Shown here: piece by piece, positions 10,501 through 20,824 of the stretch
Position numbering within the stretch: the first letter of the stretch is position 1
How the letters are laid out: every line of letters begins with the position of its first letter
NCBI RefSeq assembly: GCF_004365635.1
Contig: NZ_SOBH01000002.1
Span: 682,001-746,000 of the forward strand
DNA length: 64,000 nt
Direction: 5' to 3'
Source: Litoreibacter halocynthiae
GTDB lineage: Bacteria; Pseudomonadota; Alphaproteobacteria; Rhodobacterales; Rhodobacteraceae
Made by a program: the position numbers and the translations under genes
The notes under the pieces: generated by a model
What the model was told of the DNA's origin: nothing
The model's input: the letters and a program-made list of their open reading frames with translations, nothing else
The model's database searches: none

Positions 10501-11786
10501 GCACGGTTCAGCATCACTGGGTGTTCGCGAATAACCTCGTCGAGAATGTCCCAAACTTCGGGACGCTCTTTTTCGACCAGCTTCTTCGCCTGCTTCACGG
10601 TTGAGGACAGACCTTTGGCCTCTAGACGCGAATAGATGAACGGCTTGAACAGCTCCAACGCCATCTTCTTCGGCAGACCACATTGGTGCAGTTTCAGTTC
10701 CGGACCCGTCACAATCACTGAGCGGCCAGAGAAGTCGACGCGCTTACCCAAAAGGTTCTGACGGAAGCGACCTTGCTTACCTTTCAGCATGTCGGACAAG
10801 GACTTCAACGGACGCTTGTTAGCACCCGTAATGGTCCGGCCACGACGACCGTTGTCGAACAACGCATCCACAGACTCTTGAAGCATACGCTTCTCGTTGC
10901 GAACGATGATGTCCGGTGCGCGAAGCTCAATCAGGCGCTTCAGGCGGTTATTCCGGTTGATCACGCGGCGATACAAATCGTTCAGGTCGGAGGTCGCAAA
11001 ACGGCCACCGTCAAGTGGGACCAGCGGGCGCAGCTCTGGCGGGATCACGGGAACCACGGTCAGAACCATCCATTCAGGACGGTTGCCGGACTCGAGGAAG
11101 TTCTCGACCAGTTTCAGACGCTTGATGATCTTCTTCGGCTTCAGCTCGCCAGTAGCGACGGCCAATTCCTCGCGAAGCGTGTCAGCTTCGGCTTCCAGAT
11201 CAATCGCAGCCAGCATTTCGCGGATCGCTTCGGCGCCAATGTTGGCGGTGAAAGCATCCATGCCATAGGCGTCTTGCGCGTCGAGGAATTCTTCCTCGTT
11301 CATCAATTGGCCGTAGGTCAGATCGGTCAGACCGGGCTCGATCACAACGTAGTTCTCGAAGTAGAGAATGCGTTCCAGATCGCGCAAAGTCATATCCAGC
11401 ATCAGGCCGATCCGGGATGGAAGCGACTTGAGGAACCAGATGTGTGCGACCGGTGCAGCCAGCTCGATGTGGCCCATGCGCTCGCGGCGTACTTTTTGAA
11501 GCGTAACTTCAACACCACATTTCTCGCAGACAACGCCGCGATACTTCATGCGCTTATATTTTCCGCACAGACATTCATAGTCTTTGACCGGGCCAAAGAT
11601 GCGTGCACAGAACAGGCCGTCACGCTCTGGTTTGAACGTACGGTAGTTGATGGTTTCCGGCTTTTTGATCTCGCCGTAAGACCAGCTCAGAATCCGCTCG
11701 GGCGAGGCCAAGGATACTTTGATTTCGTCAAAGCTTTTCGGCGGCGCGATCGGGTTGAACGGGTTGGTTGTCAGTTCCTGGTTCAT
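7545..11786 (-). CDS. rpoC: RNA polymerase subunit beta'
   Basis: Full-length beta' of 1413 residues. The N-terminal zinc ribbon has the cysteine pairs of CLCGKYK and CEKCGVEV; the catalytic [12 protein letters not shown] loop, whose three Asp bind the active-site Mg, lies around residue 460. The bridge helix / trigger loop region ([16 protein letters not shown]) is intact, and the second cysteine cluster ([13 protein letters not shown]) is present. It follows rpoB by 48 nt and is the last gene of the rplJ-rplL-rpoB-rpoC unit. The acidic tail after about residue 1380 is variable in the family. Confidence 0.99.
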   Translation of the reverse strand: MNQELTTNPFNPIAPPKSFDEIKVSLASPERILSWSYGEIKKPETINYRTFKPERDGLFCARIFGPVKDYECLCGKYKRMKYRGVVCEKCGVEVTLQKVRRERMGHIELAAPVAHIWFLKSLPSRIGLMLDMTLRDLERILYFENYVVIEPGLTDLTYGQLMNEEEFLDAQDAYGMDAFTANIGAEAIREMLAAIDLEAEADTLREELAVATGELKPKKIIKRLKLVENFLESGNRPEWMVLTVVPVIPPELRPLVPLDGGRFATSDLNDLYRRVINRNNRLKRLIELRAPDIIVRNEKRMLQESVDALFDNGRRGRTITGANKRPLKSLSDMLKGKQGRFRQNLLGKRVDFSGRSVIVTGPELKLHQCGLPKKMALELFKPFIYSRLEAKGLSSTVKQAKKLVEKERPEVWDILDEVIREHPVMLNRAPTLHRLGIQAFEPVLIEGKAIQLHPLVCSAFNADFDGDQMAVHVPLSLEAQLEARVLMMSTNNVLSPANGAPIIVPSQDMILGLYYITMEREGMHGEGKIFANVDEVQHALDSGEVHLHAKIQARLPQIDEEGNEVLTRFETTPGRIRLGALLPLNAKAPFSLVNRLLRKKEVQQVIDTVYRYCGQKESVIFCDQIMTMGFREAFKAGISFGKDDMIIPDSKWPIVDGTREQVKEFEQQYMDGLITQGEKYNKVIDAWSKCNDQVTDAMMANISDSGRAEDGSQNEPNSVYMMAHSGARGSVTQMKQLGGMRGLMAKPNGEIIETPIISNFKEGLTVLEYFNSTHGARKGLSDTALKTANSGYLTRRLVDVAQDCIVRMHDCGTDNFINASSAVNDGEVVASIGERLLGRTAAEDILMPGTDEVIVARDELIDERKADAIDAADIPAARMRSPLTCEAEEGVCAMCYGRDLARGTLVNTGEAVGIIAAQSIGEPGTQLTMRTFHIGGVAQGGQQSFLEASQEGKVAFENASILENASGDKVVMGRNMQLTITDANGTERARHKIGYGSKIHVKDGAKVVRGDKLFEWDPYTLPIIAEKDGKARFVDLISGIAVKDETDDATGMTQKIVVDWRAAPKGNELKPEVIIEGADGEPVRLENGNPATYPMSVDAILSIEDGQDIKAGDVVARIPREGAKTKDITGGLPRVAELFEARRPKDHAIIAEIDGYVRFGKDYKNKRRIAIESSDDAEVKVEYMVPKGKHIPVAEGDFVQKGDYIMDGNPAPHDILAIMGVEALADYMIDEVQDVYRLQGVKINDKHIEVIVRQMLQKWEIQSSGMTTLLKGEHVDKAEFDAANEKAISKGGEPATGEPILLGITKASLQTRSFISAASFQETTRVLTEASTMGKRDKLIGLKENVIVGRLIPAGTGGATQKMRRIAQERDNVVIEARKAEAEAALALAAPEESAMDEPMETIVVETPESRDE

Positions 11787-11834
11787 TTTGCGTCCTTACA
11801 AATTAGGGGATGGGTTGAGTGGGGCGCGAGCGCC

Positions 11835-14800
11835 CTACTCCTCCTCCGCATCCAGGAGTTCCATGTTGAGGCCGAGGCCCCGCACTTCTTTCACGAGAAC
11901 GTTGAACGATTCCGGAATACCGGCCTCGAAATTGTCCTCGCCCTTGACGATCGACTCGTAGACTTTCGTCCGGCCTGCCACGTCGTCCGATTTCACCGTC
12001 AGCATTTCCTGCAAGGTGTAAGCGGCGCCGTAAGCTTCCAGAGCCCAGACTTCCATCTCCCCGAAACGCTGACCACCGAACTGGGCTTTACCACCCAGCG
12101 GCTGTTGCGTGACGAGCGAGTATGGCCCGGTAGAACGTGCGTGGATTTTGTCGTCCACAAGGTGGTGCAGTTTCAGCAGGTATTTCACACCCACGGTCAC
12201 TTTGCGCGAGAATTGCTCGCCCGTGCGACCGTCGTACAGTACCGACTGGCCCGATGTATCGAAGCCCGCTTTTGTCAGCGCCTCGTTGATGTCCGCTTCT
12301 TTCGCACCATCGAAAACCGGCGTCGCGATCGGGACACCGCGGCGCACGGCCTCGGCGGATTCGATCATGTCGGCTTCGATCATGTTGCCGAAAGCGTCAT
12401 TGTAGGTCTCGGAACCATACGCATGCTCCAGAGCTTCGCGCACCGGCTGGCTGTCGCCAGAGCGTTTGAACTCGTCCAGAGCATCGTCGATTTTCAGACC
12501 CAGACCGCGCGCGGCCCAACCCATGTGAGTTTCCAAAATCTGACCGACGTTCATACGCGAAGGCACGCCCAGCGGGTTCAGACAGAAGTCGACCGGAGTA
12601 CCGTCCGCAAGGAACGGCATGTCCTCCATTGGAACAACCTTGGAGATAACACCTTTGTTGCCGTGACGACCGGCCATCTTGTCGCCCGGTTGCAGCTTGC
12701 GCTTCACCGCCACGAACACTTTGACCATCTTCATCACGCCCGGCGGCAAGTCATCACCACGGCGAACCTTCTCGACCTTGTCTTCGAAACGGGCCTGAAG
12801 CGCGTTCTTCTGCGCCTCGTACTGGCCGTTCAAGGCCTCAACGGAAGCCGCTTCGGTCTCTTCAGCCAAAGCCAACTGCCACCACTGGCCACGCGACAGG
12901 GTTTCCAGCAGTTCAGGGGTGATTTCCGAGTTCGGCTTCACGCCTTTCGGACCCTTCACGGCCTTCTTGCCAAGGAGCATTCCCTGCAAACGCGCGTAGA
13001 TGTTGCGGTCAAGGATGCCCATTTCGTCGTCGCGGTCACGGGCAAGGCGTTCGATTTCCTCACGCTCGATTTGCAGCGAGCGCTCGTCCTTCTCGATGCC
13101 GTGGCGGTTGAACAGACGAACCTCCACAACTGTCCCGAAGTCACCCGGCTTCACACGCAACGAGGTGTCGCGCACGTCGGACGCTTTCTCACCGAAGATG
13201 GCGCGCAGAAGTTTTTCTTCCGGCGTCATCGGGCTTTCGCCCTTCGGTGTGATCTTGCCCACCAGAATGTCGCCCGGCTCCACGTCGGCGCCAATGTAGA
13301 CGATGCCAGCCTCATCGAGGTTGCGCAGCGCTTCTTCACCGACGTTCGGGATGTCGCGGGTGATCTCTTCCGGCCCAAGCTTGGTGTCACGGGCGGCGAC
13401 TTCGAATTCCTCGATATGGATCGAGGTGAAGACGTCGTCACGCGCAATGCGCTCGGAGATCAGAATGGAGTCCTCATAGTTGTAGCCGTTCCAAGGCATA
13501 AACGCGACGAGCACGTTCTTGCCAAGGGCCAGCTCGCCCATGTCAGTGGACGGACCATCGGCGATAACTTCGCCTTTGGACACAACGCCACCCACTTTCA
13601 CCAGCGGACGCTGGTTGATGCAGGTGTTCTGGTTGGACCGCTGGAACTTGCGCAGACGGTAGATGTCCACGCCGGGATCGCCCGGCTCCAGATCGTCAGT
13701 CACGCGGACAACGATACGTGTCGCGTCGACCTGGTCGATGATACCGCCACGATGCGCCTGAATGGCAGCACCGGAGTCAGTTGCAACCACACCTTCAATA
13801 CCGGTGCCCACATAAGGAGCATCAGCTTGCAGCAATGGCACAGCCTGACGTTGCATGTTCGAACCCATCAAGGCCCGGTTAGCATCGTCATTTTCAAGGA
13901 ACGGAATCAGCGAGGCCGCAACCGAGACCAACTGCTTTGGTGACACGTCGATCAGGTCAACATTGTCACGCGATTGCAGCATGTAGTCACCGGACTGACG
14001 GGTCGACACCAAATCGTTGGAGAAGCCGCCTTCAGCGGTCAGCTGTGCGTTGGCCTGCGCCACGGTGTGGCGCATTTCTTCAGTGGCGGACATGTATTGC
14101 ACATCATCCGTCACCTTGCCGTCCACAACCTTGCGGTATGGCGTTTCGATGAAGCCGTATTTGTTCACGCGGGCGAAAGTAGCCAGCGAGTTGATCAGAC
14201 CGATGTTCGGTCCTTCCGGCGTCTCGATCGGACACATACGACCATAGTGGGTCGGGTGAACGTCGCGCACCTCAAAACCGGCACGCTCACGTGTCAGACC
14301 ACCTGGCCCAAGCGCCGACAGGCGACGCTTGTGCGTCACTTCGGACAGCGGGTTGGTTTGGTCCATGAACTGCGACAGCTGCGAGGAGCCGAAGAATTCA
14401 CGCACCGCAGCCGCCGCTGGCTTGGCGTTGATCAGATCTTGCGGCATGACCGTGTCGATTTCGACCGAAGACATACGCTCTTTGATCGCGCGCTCCATGC
14501 GCAGCAGGCCAACGCGGTACTGGTTTTCCATCAGCTCGCCAACGGAACGAACACGACGGTTGCCCAAGTGGTCAATATCGTCGATATCGCCACGGCCGTC
14601 ACGCAGGTCGACCAGCGCCTTGATGCAGGCGATGATGTCTTCCTTGCGCAGCGTGCGCACGGTGTCTTCGGCGTCCAGATCAAGACGCATGTTCATCTTC
14701 ACCCGGCCCACAGCGGACAGGTCATAGCGCTCGCTATCGAAGAACAGCGTCTCAAACAGGGCAGAGGCGGATTCGACGGTGGGTGGCTCACCCGGACGCA

Positions 14801-15971
14801 TAACGCGGTAGATGTCCATCAGCGCAGTTTCACGGCTGAAGTTCTTGTCAACGGCCACTGTGTTGCGGATGTATGGTCCCACATTGATGTTGTCGATATC
14901 CAGCGTCGGGATGGTGGTCACGCCGTTATCAACAAGGGTCTTCAGCGTGCCGCCGATGACCTCTTCACCTTTTTTGTCCAGCTCCCAAGTCAGCTCGTCG
15001 CCAGCTTCAACCCAGATTTCGCCGGTTTCTTCGTTGATGATGTCACGCGCGACGAAACGGCCAATGATGCCCTCAAACGGCAGCAGGACGTTTTCGACGT
15101 TGCCCTCTTCGATCAGTTTCTTGACCGCGCGCGGTGTGACTTTCTTGCCGGCTTCGGCAATGACTTCACCCGTCTTGGCGTCGATGATATCCGAGGTCGG
15201 CTTGGTGCCTTTGATCCGCTCCGGGAAGAACTTGGTGGACCAGCCACCTTTCTTCACGGCTTTGAAGTCAACGGTGTCGTAATAGGCATCCATGATGCCT
15301 TCCTGATCTAGCCCCAATGCATAGAGCAGGGTCGTCACCGGCAGTTTGCGACGACGGTCGATGCGCGCAAAGACAACGTCTTTGGCGTCAAACTCGAAGT
15401 CGAGCCACGAGCCGCGATATGGGATGATGCGGCAAGCGAACAGCAACTTACCCGACGAGTGGGTTTTGCCCTTGTCGTGGTCGAAGAACACGCCCGGGGA
15501 GCGGTGCATCTGGGAAACGATAACACGCTCGGTGCCGTTCACAACGAACGTCCCGTTCGGGGTCATCAAAGGCATGTCGCCCATGAAGACGTCTTGTTCT
15601 TTGATGTCTTTAACCGATTTTGCACCGGTATCTTCATCGATATCGAACACGATCAGACGAAGGGTCACCTTCAGCGGGGCGCTGTAGGTCATGTCGCGTT
15701 GCTGACATTCCTCGACGTCGTATTTCGGCTTCTCCAGCTCGTATTTTACGAACTCAAGAATTGCCGTCTCGTTGAAGTCTTTAATCGGGAAGACCGACTG
15801 GAAGACACCTTTGATACCTTCGCCGTCCATCGGTGCCAGCTGGTCGCCGGACTTCAGGAACAGATCATAGGAGGATTTCTGCACTTCAATGAGGTTCGGC
15901 ATAGCCAGAACTTCATCAATTTTGCCGAAATATTTGCGGATGCGTTTTTGACCAACGTATGTTTGAGCCAT
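11835..15971 (-). CDS. rpoB: RNA polymerase subunit beta
   Basis: Full-length beta of 1378 residues counted from the ATG giving [16 protein letters not shown]; the frame extends three codons to a TTG but an SD-like GAAAGG suits the ATG. The rifampicin pocket around residue 520 ([16 protein letters not shown] and [13 protein letters not shown]) shows the sensitive-type residues. The C-terminal [19 protein letters not shown] motif is intact. It is cotranscribed with rplL upstream through a 239-bp gap that holds two hairpins, and with rpoC downstream. Confidence 0.99.
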   Translation of the reverse strand: MAQTYVGQKRIRKYFGKIDEVLAMPNLIEVQKSSYDLFLKSGDQLAPMDGEGIKGVFQSVFPIKDFNETAILEFVKYELEKPKYDVEECQQRDMTYSAPLKVTLRLIVFDIDEDTGAKSVKDIKEQDVFMGDMPLMTPNGTFVVNGTERVIVSQMHRSPGVFFDHDKGKTHSSGKLLFACRIIPYRGSWLDFEFDAKDVVFARIDRRRKLPVTTLLYALGLDQEGIMDAYYDTVDFKAVKKGGWSTKFFPERIKGTKPTSDIIDAKTGEVIAEAGKKVTPRAVKKLIEEGNVENVLLPFEGIIGRFVARDIINEETGEIWVEAGDELTWELDKKGEEVIGGTLKTLVDNGVTTIPTLDIDNINVGPYIRNTVAVDKNFSRETALMDIYRVMRPGEPPTVESASALFETLFFDSERYDLSAVGRVKMNMRLDLDAEDTVRTLRKEDIIACIKALVDLRDGRGDIDDIDHLGNRRVRSVGELMENQYRVGLLRMERAIKERMSSVEIDTVMPQDLINAKPAAAAVREFFGSSQLSQFMDQTNPLSEVTHKRRLSALGPGGLTRERAGFEVRDVHPTHYGRMCPIETPEGPNIGLINSLATFARVNKYGFIETPYRKVVDGKVTDDVQYMSATEEMRHTVAQANAQLTAEGGFSNDLVSTRQSGDYMLQSRDNVDLIDVSPKQLVSVAASLIPFLENDDANRALMGSNMQRQAVPLLQADAPYVGTGIEGVVATDSGAAIQAHRGGIIDQVDATRIVVRVTDDLEPGDPGVDIYRLRKFQRSNQNTCINQRPLVKVGGVVSKGEVIADGPSTDMGELALGKNVLVAFMPWNGYNYEDSILISERIARDDVFTSIHIEEFEVAARDTKLGPEEITRDIPNVGEEALRNLDEAGIVYIGADVEPGDILVGKITPKGESPMTPEEKLLRAIFGEKASDVRDTSLRVKPGDFGTVVEVRLFNRHGIEKDERSLQIEREEIERLARDRDDEMGILDRNIYARLQGMLLGKKAVKGPKGVKPNSEITPELLETLSRGQWWQLALAEETEAASVEALNGQYEAQKNALQARFEDKVEKVRRGDDLPPGVMKMVKVFVAVKRKLQPGDKMAGRHGNKGVISKVVPMEDMPFLADGTPVDFCLNPLGVPSRMNVGQILETHMGWAARGLGLKIDDALDEFKRSGDSQPVREALEHAYGSETYNDAFGNMIEADMIESAEAVRRGVPIATPVFDGAKEADINEALTKAGFDTSGQSVLYDGRTGEQFSRKVTVGVKYLLKLHHLVDDKIHARSTGPYSLVTQQPLGGKAQFGGQRFGEMEVWALEAYGAAYTLQEMLTVKSDDVAGRTKVYESIVKGEDNFEAGIPESFNVLVKEVRGLGLNMELLDAEEE

Positions 15972-16104
15972 GCTCGTCAAAGCCTTTCAATTTCCTCGGA
16001 TATGTCACCCCGGGGCCGGGCGGCATACCACTTGGACTAAGGACGTCTGGTTCAATACCCGCGCGCCGTCCCAATGGCGCACTCCCGAACCGTTGCCGCT
16101 CCTT

Positions 16105-16174
16105 AGACAGGGCTTTGCTTGAAAGCACTGTCTGAGACGCGGAAAGCTGGACCCGGAATTAACCCGGATCCAGC
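16105..16174 (-). promoter_or_regulatory. two hairpins in the rplL-rpoB gap (attenuator / processing site)
   Basis: In transcription order the first hairpin (16146-16174) has an 11-bp stem with one G-U pair and a 7-nt loop, followed only by CTTTCC rather than a full T-tract. The second (16105-16133) pairs AGACAG with CTGTCT and has an inner five-pair stem. In E. coli the same gap holds a partial attenuator and an RNase III site that lower rpoBC relative to rplJL; the same role is inferred here. Confidence 0.55.
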
Positions 16175-16209
16175 CATTTTGAGGTCTACGCAGCGAAGCT
16201 GCGCAGCAA

Positions 16210-16587
16210 TTACTTGAGCTCGACTTCTGCGCCAGCTGCTTCCAGCTTGGCTTTGATGTCTTCTGCTTCGGCTTTGTCGACGCCTTCTTTGACAGCTTTG
16301 CCGCCAGCTTCGACCAAGTCTTTTGCTTCTTTGAGGCCCAGGCCGGTGATGCCGCGGACTTCTTTGATGACGTTGATTTTTGCTGCACCAGCAGAAACCA
16401 GGATCACGTTGAATTCGGTCTGCTCTTCAGCAGCCGCGCCGCCAGCGTCGCCGCCAGCAGCCATCATAACTGCGCCACCGGCTGCAGGTTCGATGCCATA
16501 CTCGTCTTTGAGGATGGTTTTCAGTTCTTGTGCTTCGAGAAGGGTCAGACCAACAATCTCTTCAGCAAGTTTTTTCAGATCAGCCAT
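16210..16587 (-). CDS. rplL: 50S ribosomal protein L7/L12
   Basis: L7/L12 of 125 residues: N-terminal dimerisation helix (starts [14 protein letters not shown]), an Ala/Gly-rich hinge at about 36-52 and the C-terminal factor-binding domain with [12 protein letters not shown]. It forms the stalk, bound through L10, that recruits EF-Tu and EF-G. The gene follows rplJ by 71 nt. Length and composition are standard. Confidence 0.98.
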   Translation of the reverse strand: MADLKKLAEEIVGLTLLEAQELKTILKDEYGIEPAAGGAVMMAAGGDAGGAAAEEQTEFNVILVSAGAAKINVIKEVRGITGLGLKEAKDLVEAGGKAVKEGVDKAEAEDIKAKLEAAGAEVELK

Positions 16588-16658
16588 TATACTGTTTCCG
16601 TTCTATTAAGTTGTGTTCCAACGTGCAGGTTTCAACCCCACGAAGGTATCTGCGAAGA

Positions 16659-17174
16659 TCAAGCGGCTGCTTTTTCCTCGATGGTGCTGAGAATGCTTGC
16701 CAAGTTCGAAGCAGGTGCGCCAATCGCGCCGGCAATGTTCGAAGCAGGAGCAGCAATGCAACCCACGATGGAAGCAATAAGCTCCTCGCGGCTTGGCATG
16801 GCGGCCACGGCTTTAACACCAGCGACATCCAACGCGTTATCGCCCATAGCACCCCCAAGAATAACGAGCTTGTCGTTGTCCTTGGAATAGTCGTTCACCA
16901 CTTTTGCGGCGGCAACTGGGTCCTCTGAATAGGCGAGAACGGTCATCCCTGTCAGGTGTGTTGCAATGCTTGCGCATGGCTTACCTTCAAGGGCGATTTT
17001 GGCGAGCCTGTTCTTGGCGACGCGTACAGACCCACCAGCTTCGCGCATACGCGCACGCAGGTCTTGCATCTCAGCAACCGTGATACCCTCGTAGTGGCTA
17101 ACCACTACGACGCCAGAGCTTTCAAAGATTTGGCCGAGCTCGTCGACCAGTTTCTCTTTTTGTGCTCTATCCAC
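16659..17174 (-). CDS. rplJ: 50S ribosomal protein L10
   Basis: L10 of 171 residues starting [13 protein letters not shown], with the rRNA-binding N-domain ([27 protein letters not shown]) and the C-terminal helix that carries L12 dimers. L10 with L12 normally represses its own operon by binding the mRNA leader; a suitable leader structure is present upstream. It begins the rplJ-rplL-rpoB-rpoC unit, which is separated from rplKA by a Hint-protein gene. Confidence 0.97.
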   Translation of the reverse strand: MDRAQKEKLVDELGQIFESSGVVVVSHYEGITVAEMQDLRARMREAGGSVRVAKNRLAKIALEGKPCASIATHLTGMTVLAYSEDPVAAAKVVNDYSKDNDKLVILGGAMGDNALDVAGVKAVAAMPSREELIASIVGCIAAPASNIAGAIGAPASNLASILSTIEEKAAA

Positions 17175-17230
17175 AGTTTCACTCCAATTGTGGAAGGTTA
17201 CCCTTCCGGCTCAGTCTACCGGATTACTCC

Positions 17231-17269
17231 GGCGGTTGGGTCCATCGTACACGGGACGCCCGAACCGCC
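17231..17269 (-). promoter_or_regulatory. candidate L10 autoregulatory leader
   Basis: The 190 nt ahead of rplJ contain a paired element: GGCGGTT and AACCGCC close a stem whose inner arms (GGGCGTCC / GGACCC) also pair with a small asymmetry, followed by a second hairpin-forming stretch nearer the gene. Location and shape agree with known L10 leaders bound by L10(L12)4; assignment by eye, not by a covariance model. Confidence 0.4.
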
Positions 17270-17363
17270 TGGAGTTTGCACCCACAGTCAATCTGGTCTG
17301 ATCCCGTCTCAGGCAGGAATTAAAGGGGTTTAAAGCCCCAACCCGCCATCTCGGACGAAACGC

Positions 17364-17392
17364 AAAAGAGCGCGTGACGAATCGCGCGCTCT
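17364..17392 (-). terminator. terminator of the Hint-protein gene
   Basis: On the minus strand, AGAGCGCG / CGCGCTCT arms (17367-17392) are followed by a short T run. It stands 25 nt beyond the Hint stop and would insulate the downstream rplJ operon. Confidence 0.65.
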
Positions 17393-17416
17393 AGAGCATG
17401 TGGTCAAGTAGTCCCG

Positions 17417-18568
17417 TCAGGCGGGAATGCCAACCCCAATGTTCAACTTTTCGTAGGAAATTGCAAAATTTCTGCCGCGCCAGGCCTGCAGAAGGGGCTG
17501 GGTGTTTTTAGCATGCCGCGAGACCAGTTCACGCATTTGCTTTCCTTTGGGGATCACCCGCGCTGGATCGCTGGCCGAAAACAGCAATTCCGGGAACAAT
17601 GCCTCGATTTCGTTGAGCGCCTCAGAGCCAATTGCCTTTCGTGCCATCGGTCCGGTCAAAAGCGACTCTGTCGGCGCCCCTTCTGCAAAAATGATTTCAT
17701 GGCGATCCAGCAGAACATGGTGATAGGTCACGACAATCATATCGTCCGCATAGGCAATGCCCGGCAGCCCCAAAAGCTTCTTGGCGGGGATCAGTACCTC
17801 TTGAGCCCCGGCGACCCGTCGCGCAATAGCTGAGCTTACAAGCATCCTGTGCTGCTGCGACACGATGAGGTCACGGATAGGCAACCCCAAACCCAACGCG
17901 CCCGCTTCAATGCGGATTGGTGTGTTCTTCCCAAGTGCTGCTCGCTTTGCCTGACCGACCCAACGCACCCGCTGGAATCCGTGGTCACGGGTAAAAAGCA
18001 AATCACCCTCTACAATATCTTCAACGTTAACCGATCCGGTTGGCGTCGTGATCTGCACACCGGTGGTGAAGCAAGTCACAAAGTTAAAGGTTTCGCGTGT
18101 CCCCGTCAGGCCCGAGTATGAGTTTCCCACAAGGCTGTCCAAGCTAAGCGACCTGATGGCCCCTGCTTCCAACGCCGCCTGATCCGCGTTAGCGGAAAAC
18201 TCGGGTGCCATATAAGTGTTACCTGCAGTGTCCTGGAATATCACTGCAGTGATGGTTGCGGTCGTTCCATCGATATATGTAATCGTAGCATTGTAAATCG
18301 AGGTGCCGTCAAATGTCTGCGCGGCACCACCATTGATCGAGAAGGTTTCATTCGCAGCGGAGTTGTTCATATCATAGGCGGTCGTATTACCGCCCCCGAA
18401 CCCACTGCCACTCGGCGAAAAGCTTTGAATATTGTTGACGAGCGAGTTACCAGGCCCGCCGATGGTTTGCCCGACAAGAGACGACGCATTTTCAGCAACC
18501 GTATTCCCTTCGGTCGGGTCAATGCTCGCAAAGTTCCCCAGCGATATAACGTTAAACGTTGTAGGCAT
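17417..18568 (-). CDS. Hint-domain (Hedgehog/intein-like) protein
   Basis: A 383-residue product. The N-terminal 160 residues are rich in Gly, Asn, Ser and Thr and look like an extracellular or adhesive region. A Hint fold (Hint_2 type) then begins at Cys166 in the CFTTG motif, followed by ITTPTG...VEDIVEGDLLFTRDHG, SQQHRMLV and HHVLLDRHEIIFAEG. Family members are common in Rhodobacterales, sometimes secreted, and their role is mostly unknown. I start at the ATG giving MPTTFNVISLG; a GTG eight codons upstream sits too close to a GGAAGG. There is no classical signal peptide. It lies between the rplA terminator and the rplJ leader and has its own terminator. Confidence 0.8.
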   Translation of the reverse strand: MPTTFNVISLGNFASIDPTEGNTVAENASSLVGQTIGGPGNSLVNNIQSFSPSGSGFGGGNTTAYDMNNSAANETFSINGGAAQTFDGTSIYNATITYIDGTTATITAVIFQDTAGNTYMAPEFSANADQAALEAGAIRSLSLDSLVGNSYSGLTGTRETFNFVTCFTTGVQITTPTGSVNVEDIVEGDLLFTRDHGFQRVRWVGQAKRAALGKNTPIRIEAGALGLGLPIRDLIVSQQHRMLVSSAIARRVAGAQEVLIPAKKLLGLPGIAYADDMIVVTYHHVLLDRHEIIFAEGAPTESLLTGPMARKAIGSEALNEIEALFPELLFSASDPARVIPKGKQMRELVSRHAKNTQPLLQAWRGRNFAISYEKLNIGVGIPA

Positions 18569-18780
18569 ATGTGATGTACCGCGAAACGGCACCCTTCCAA
18601 GATTTACTCGACATTCATCTCGACAAGCCTCGGAACACCGAGTCTCTAAAATCTGAATAAAACTGGAATTTGACCGTGATTGGTTCCCAACCGATCAGCA
18701 TTACGGCAATTTTGGGATTGGCCCACTAAGAAGACGTGTCTGGGTGTTTTGGCGAAAACACGTAAATCATTATTCGTAAA

Positions 18781-18809
18781 AAGAAAAAGCGGACCCAAAA
18801 GGGCCCGCT
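18781..18809 (-). terminator. intrinsic terminator of rplKA
   Basis: Minus-strand hairpin AGCGGGCCC-TTTT-GGGTCCGCT (18788-18809), one G-U pair, followed by TTTTTCTT. It ends the nusG-rplK-rplA transcript ahead of the Hint gene. Confidence 0.85.
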
Positions 18810-18842
18810 TTACTCGCCGAATTGTGGCGTCATTTTAGCAGA

Positions 18843-19541
18843 TTAGTTCCCCGTAGCGCTATCCACGGAGATCGTAACGCCTGGACCCATTGTGGAGCTC
18901 AGGGCGATTTTCTGCATGTAGCTGCCTTTTGCGCCAGCTGGTTTAGCCTTGGCAACCGCGTCAATGAAGGCGCGCACGTTCTCGACCAGCTTGTCTTCGC
19001 TGAAGGAAGCTTTGCCGATACCAGCGTGAACCACGCCAGCTTTTTCAACCTTGAACTGCACTTCGCCGCCTTTAGCAGCTTCAACAGCCGCTTTGACGTC
19101 CATGGTCACTGTACCAACTTTAGGGTTTGGCATCAGGTTACGTGGGCCAAGCACTTTACCCAGACGACCAACGATTGGCATCATGTCCGGGGTTGCAATG
19201 CAGCGATCGAACTCGATCTTGCCGGATTGCACGATTTCCATCAGGTCCTCTGCACCCACGATATCTGCTCCAGCCGCTTTGGCTTCTTCAGCTTTCGCGT
19301 CGCGTGCGAACACGGCAACACGCATGGTTTTGCCGGTGCCGTTTGGCAGAGCAACCACACCGCGAACCATTTGGTCAGCGTGACGTGGGTCGACGCCCAG
19401 GTTCATTGCGATCTCGACAGTTTCGTCGAACTTGGCTTTGGCGTTGTTCTTTACCAGAGCAACTGCCTCATCGACAGTGACGTTGCGCTTGCCAGCGAAT
19501 TGCTCACGAGCAGCAGTAGTGCGTTTTCCGTACTTAGCCAT
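18843..19541 (-). CDS. rplA: 50S ribosomal protein L1
   Basis: L1 of 232 residues starting [17 protein letters not shown], with the conserved [16 protein letters not shown] and [15 protein letters not shown] motifs. It binds 23S rRNA at the E-site stalk and usually represses the L11 operon. Its ATG shares one base with the rplK stop (TAATG), so translation is coupled. A strong terminator follows, separating it from the Hint gene. Confidence 0.98.
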   Translation of the reverse strand: MAKYGKRTTAAREQFAGKRNVTVDEAVALVKNNAKAKFDETVEIAMNLGVDPRHADQMVRGVVALPNGTGKTMRVAVFARDAKAEEAKAAGADIVGAEDLMEIVQSGKIEFDRCIATPDMMPIVGRLGKVLGPRNLMPNPKVGTVTMDVKAAVEAAKGGEVQFKVEKAGVVHAGIGKASFSEDKLVENVRAFIDAVAKAKPAGAKGSYMQKIALSSTMGPGVTISVDSATGN

Positions 19542-19966
19542 TACTTCACCTCGATGCCCATAGAACGGGCAGAACCCAGGATGATCAGCATCGCGGACTC
19601 GATATCGTTCGCGTTCAGATCTTTCATTTTCGCTTCGGCAATCTCGCGCACTTGCTTCGTGGTCACGTGACCAACAACTTCACGCGAAGGTGTTTTGGCG
19701 CCAGACTTCAGCTTGGCCGCTTTCTTCAGGAAGTAGGACGCTGGTGGCGTCTTGATGTCCATCGAGAACGACTTGTCCTGATAGTAGGTGATCACGGTCG
19801 GGCAAGGCGCACCTGGCTCCAGATCCTGTGTCTTGGCGTTGAACGCCTTACAGAATTCCATGATGTTAATCCCGCGCTGACCCAATGCTGGGCCTACGGG
19901 TGGGGATGGGTTGGCTTGACCTGCAGGAACCTGCAGTTTCATCGTGCCAGCGATCTTCTTGGCCAT
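19541..19966 (-). CDS. rplK: 50S ribosomal protein L11
   Basis: L11 of 141 residues, starting [18 protein letters not shown], with the [22 protein letters not shown] signature split over residues 22-43 and the C-terminal rRNA-binding domain. It forms part of the GTPase centre and is needed for RelA-type ppGpp signalling. It follows nusG by 104 nt and overlaps rplA by one base. Confidence 0.98.
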   Translation of the reverse strand: MAKKIAGTMKLQVPAGQANPSPPVGPALGQRGINIMEFCKAFNAKTQDLEPGAPCPTVITYYQDKSFSMDIKTPPASYFLKKAAKLKSGAKTPSREVVGHVTTKQVREIAEAKMKDLNANDIESAMLIILGSARSMGIEVK

Positions 19967-20070
19967 TGGCCTTCTCCTTTATCAACACCCTCGGGTCGCG
20001 ACCGTCGGGCTGGTGGTTGCCGTGGTCCGGGTCGCAGCACGCGTGCCGCTCGCCTCCCACGTGATGCACA

Positions 20071-20604
20071 TCAGGTCGTCTTGGTGACCTGTGTGAATTC
20101 CAATTCGACCGGCGTCGCGCGGCCAAAGATCGAGACCGTCACCTTCAGGCGCTGGTTCTCGTCGTCTACTTCTTCGACCTGCCCCGAGAAGCCCTCGAAC
20201 GGGCCGTCGGTTACGTTCACGTTCTCGCCAATGTCGAACACAATGGTCGAGCGTGGTGCTTCTGCACCCTCTTCAACGCGGCCAAGGATGGCTTGCACTT
20301 CGGCGTCGCGCATCGGCATTGGCTTGCCTTGCGGACCGAGGAAACCAGTCACGCGGTTGATCGAATTAATCATGTGATAGCCGCGATCGGACATCTCCAT
20401 GCGGACCAGAACGTAGCCAGGCATGAAGCGGCGCTCTGCGGTGACTTTCTTGTTGCGGCGGATTTCGATGACTTCTTCGGTCGGAACCAAAACTTCGTCG
20501 ATTTCATCCTGCAGGCCATTTTCTTCGACAGCCGCGCGAATTTGCTCCGCGATCCGCTTCTCGAAGTTGGACAGCACTGATACCGAATACCACCGTTTTG
20601 CCAT
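20071..20604 (-). CDS. nusG: transcription termination/antitermination factor NusG
   Basis: NusG of 177 residues counted from the ATG giving MAKRWYSVSVLSNFEK; the frame is open 15 codons further up, but the family starts here. The NGN domain (ERRFMPGYVLVRMEM) and the C-terminal KOW domain (GENVNVTDGPFEGFSGQVEEVD) are intact. It acts on elongating RNA polymerase and couples it to S10 or Rho. Unlike the usual arrangement it is separated from secE by a PLP-enzyme gene, and a candidate promoter lies in the 220-bp gap upstream. Confidence 0.97.
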   Translation of the reverse strand: MAKRWYSVSVLSNFEKRIAEQIRAAVEENGLQDEIDEVLVPTEEVIEIRRNKKVTAERRFMPGYVLVRMEMSDRGYHMINSINRVTGFLGPQGKPMPMRDAEVQAILGRVEEGAEAPRSTIVFDIGENVNVTDGPFEGFSGQVEEVDDENQRLKVTVSIFGRATPVELEFTQVTKTT

Positions 20605-20749
20605 CTTGCCTGCGCCTCTATCTTTTCCGACTCTGCCGGTATGTTCCAATATTTTCAGCGGGTTACACCAGCTTCACCAGTGACATTTGCCGAAACGAAA
20701 ACAGCGCGCATCTCGAATCGATACGCGCCATGGGTTCGTGTTGAGCGCT

Positions 20750-20778
20750 GAACTACGCCGCAAGCGCCCAAGATTCAA
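20750..20778 (-). promoter_or_regulatory. candidate nusG promoter
   Basis: Minus strand TTGAAT (20773-20778) and TAGTTC (20750-20755), 17 bp apart, about 145 nt before the nusG start. A separate promoter would make sense because the upstream gene is not a ribosomal-operon member. Support is by motif only. Confidence 0.4.
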
Positions 20779-20824
20779 GGGGTTCTCCCGTGATTTAACG
20801 CCCTAGGAACCATTCCTGCACGTC

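Noticed and set aside
10773-13943. 1056-codon plus-strand frame antisense to rpoB/rpoC
   Set aside because: It spans the junction of two certain genes on the other strand; composition is that of a shadow frame rich in His, Val and Arg.
17241-17340. Promoter for rplJ using the TTGACT on the minus strand
   Set aside because: No acceptable -10 hexamer was found at 16-18 bp, so I did not list it.
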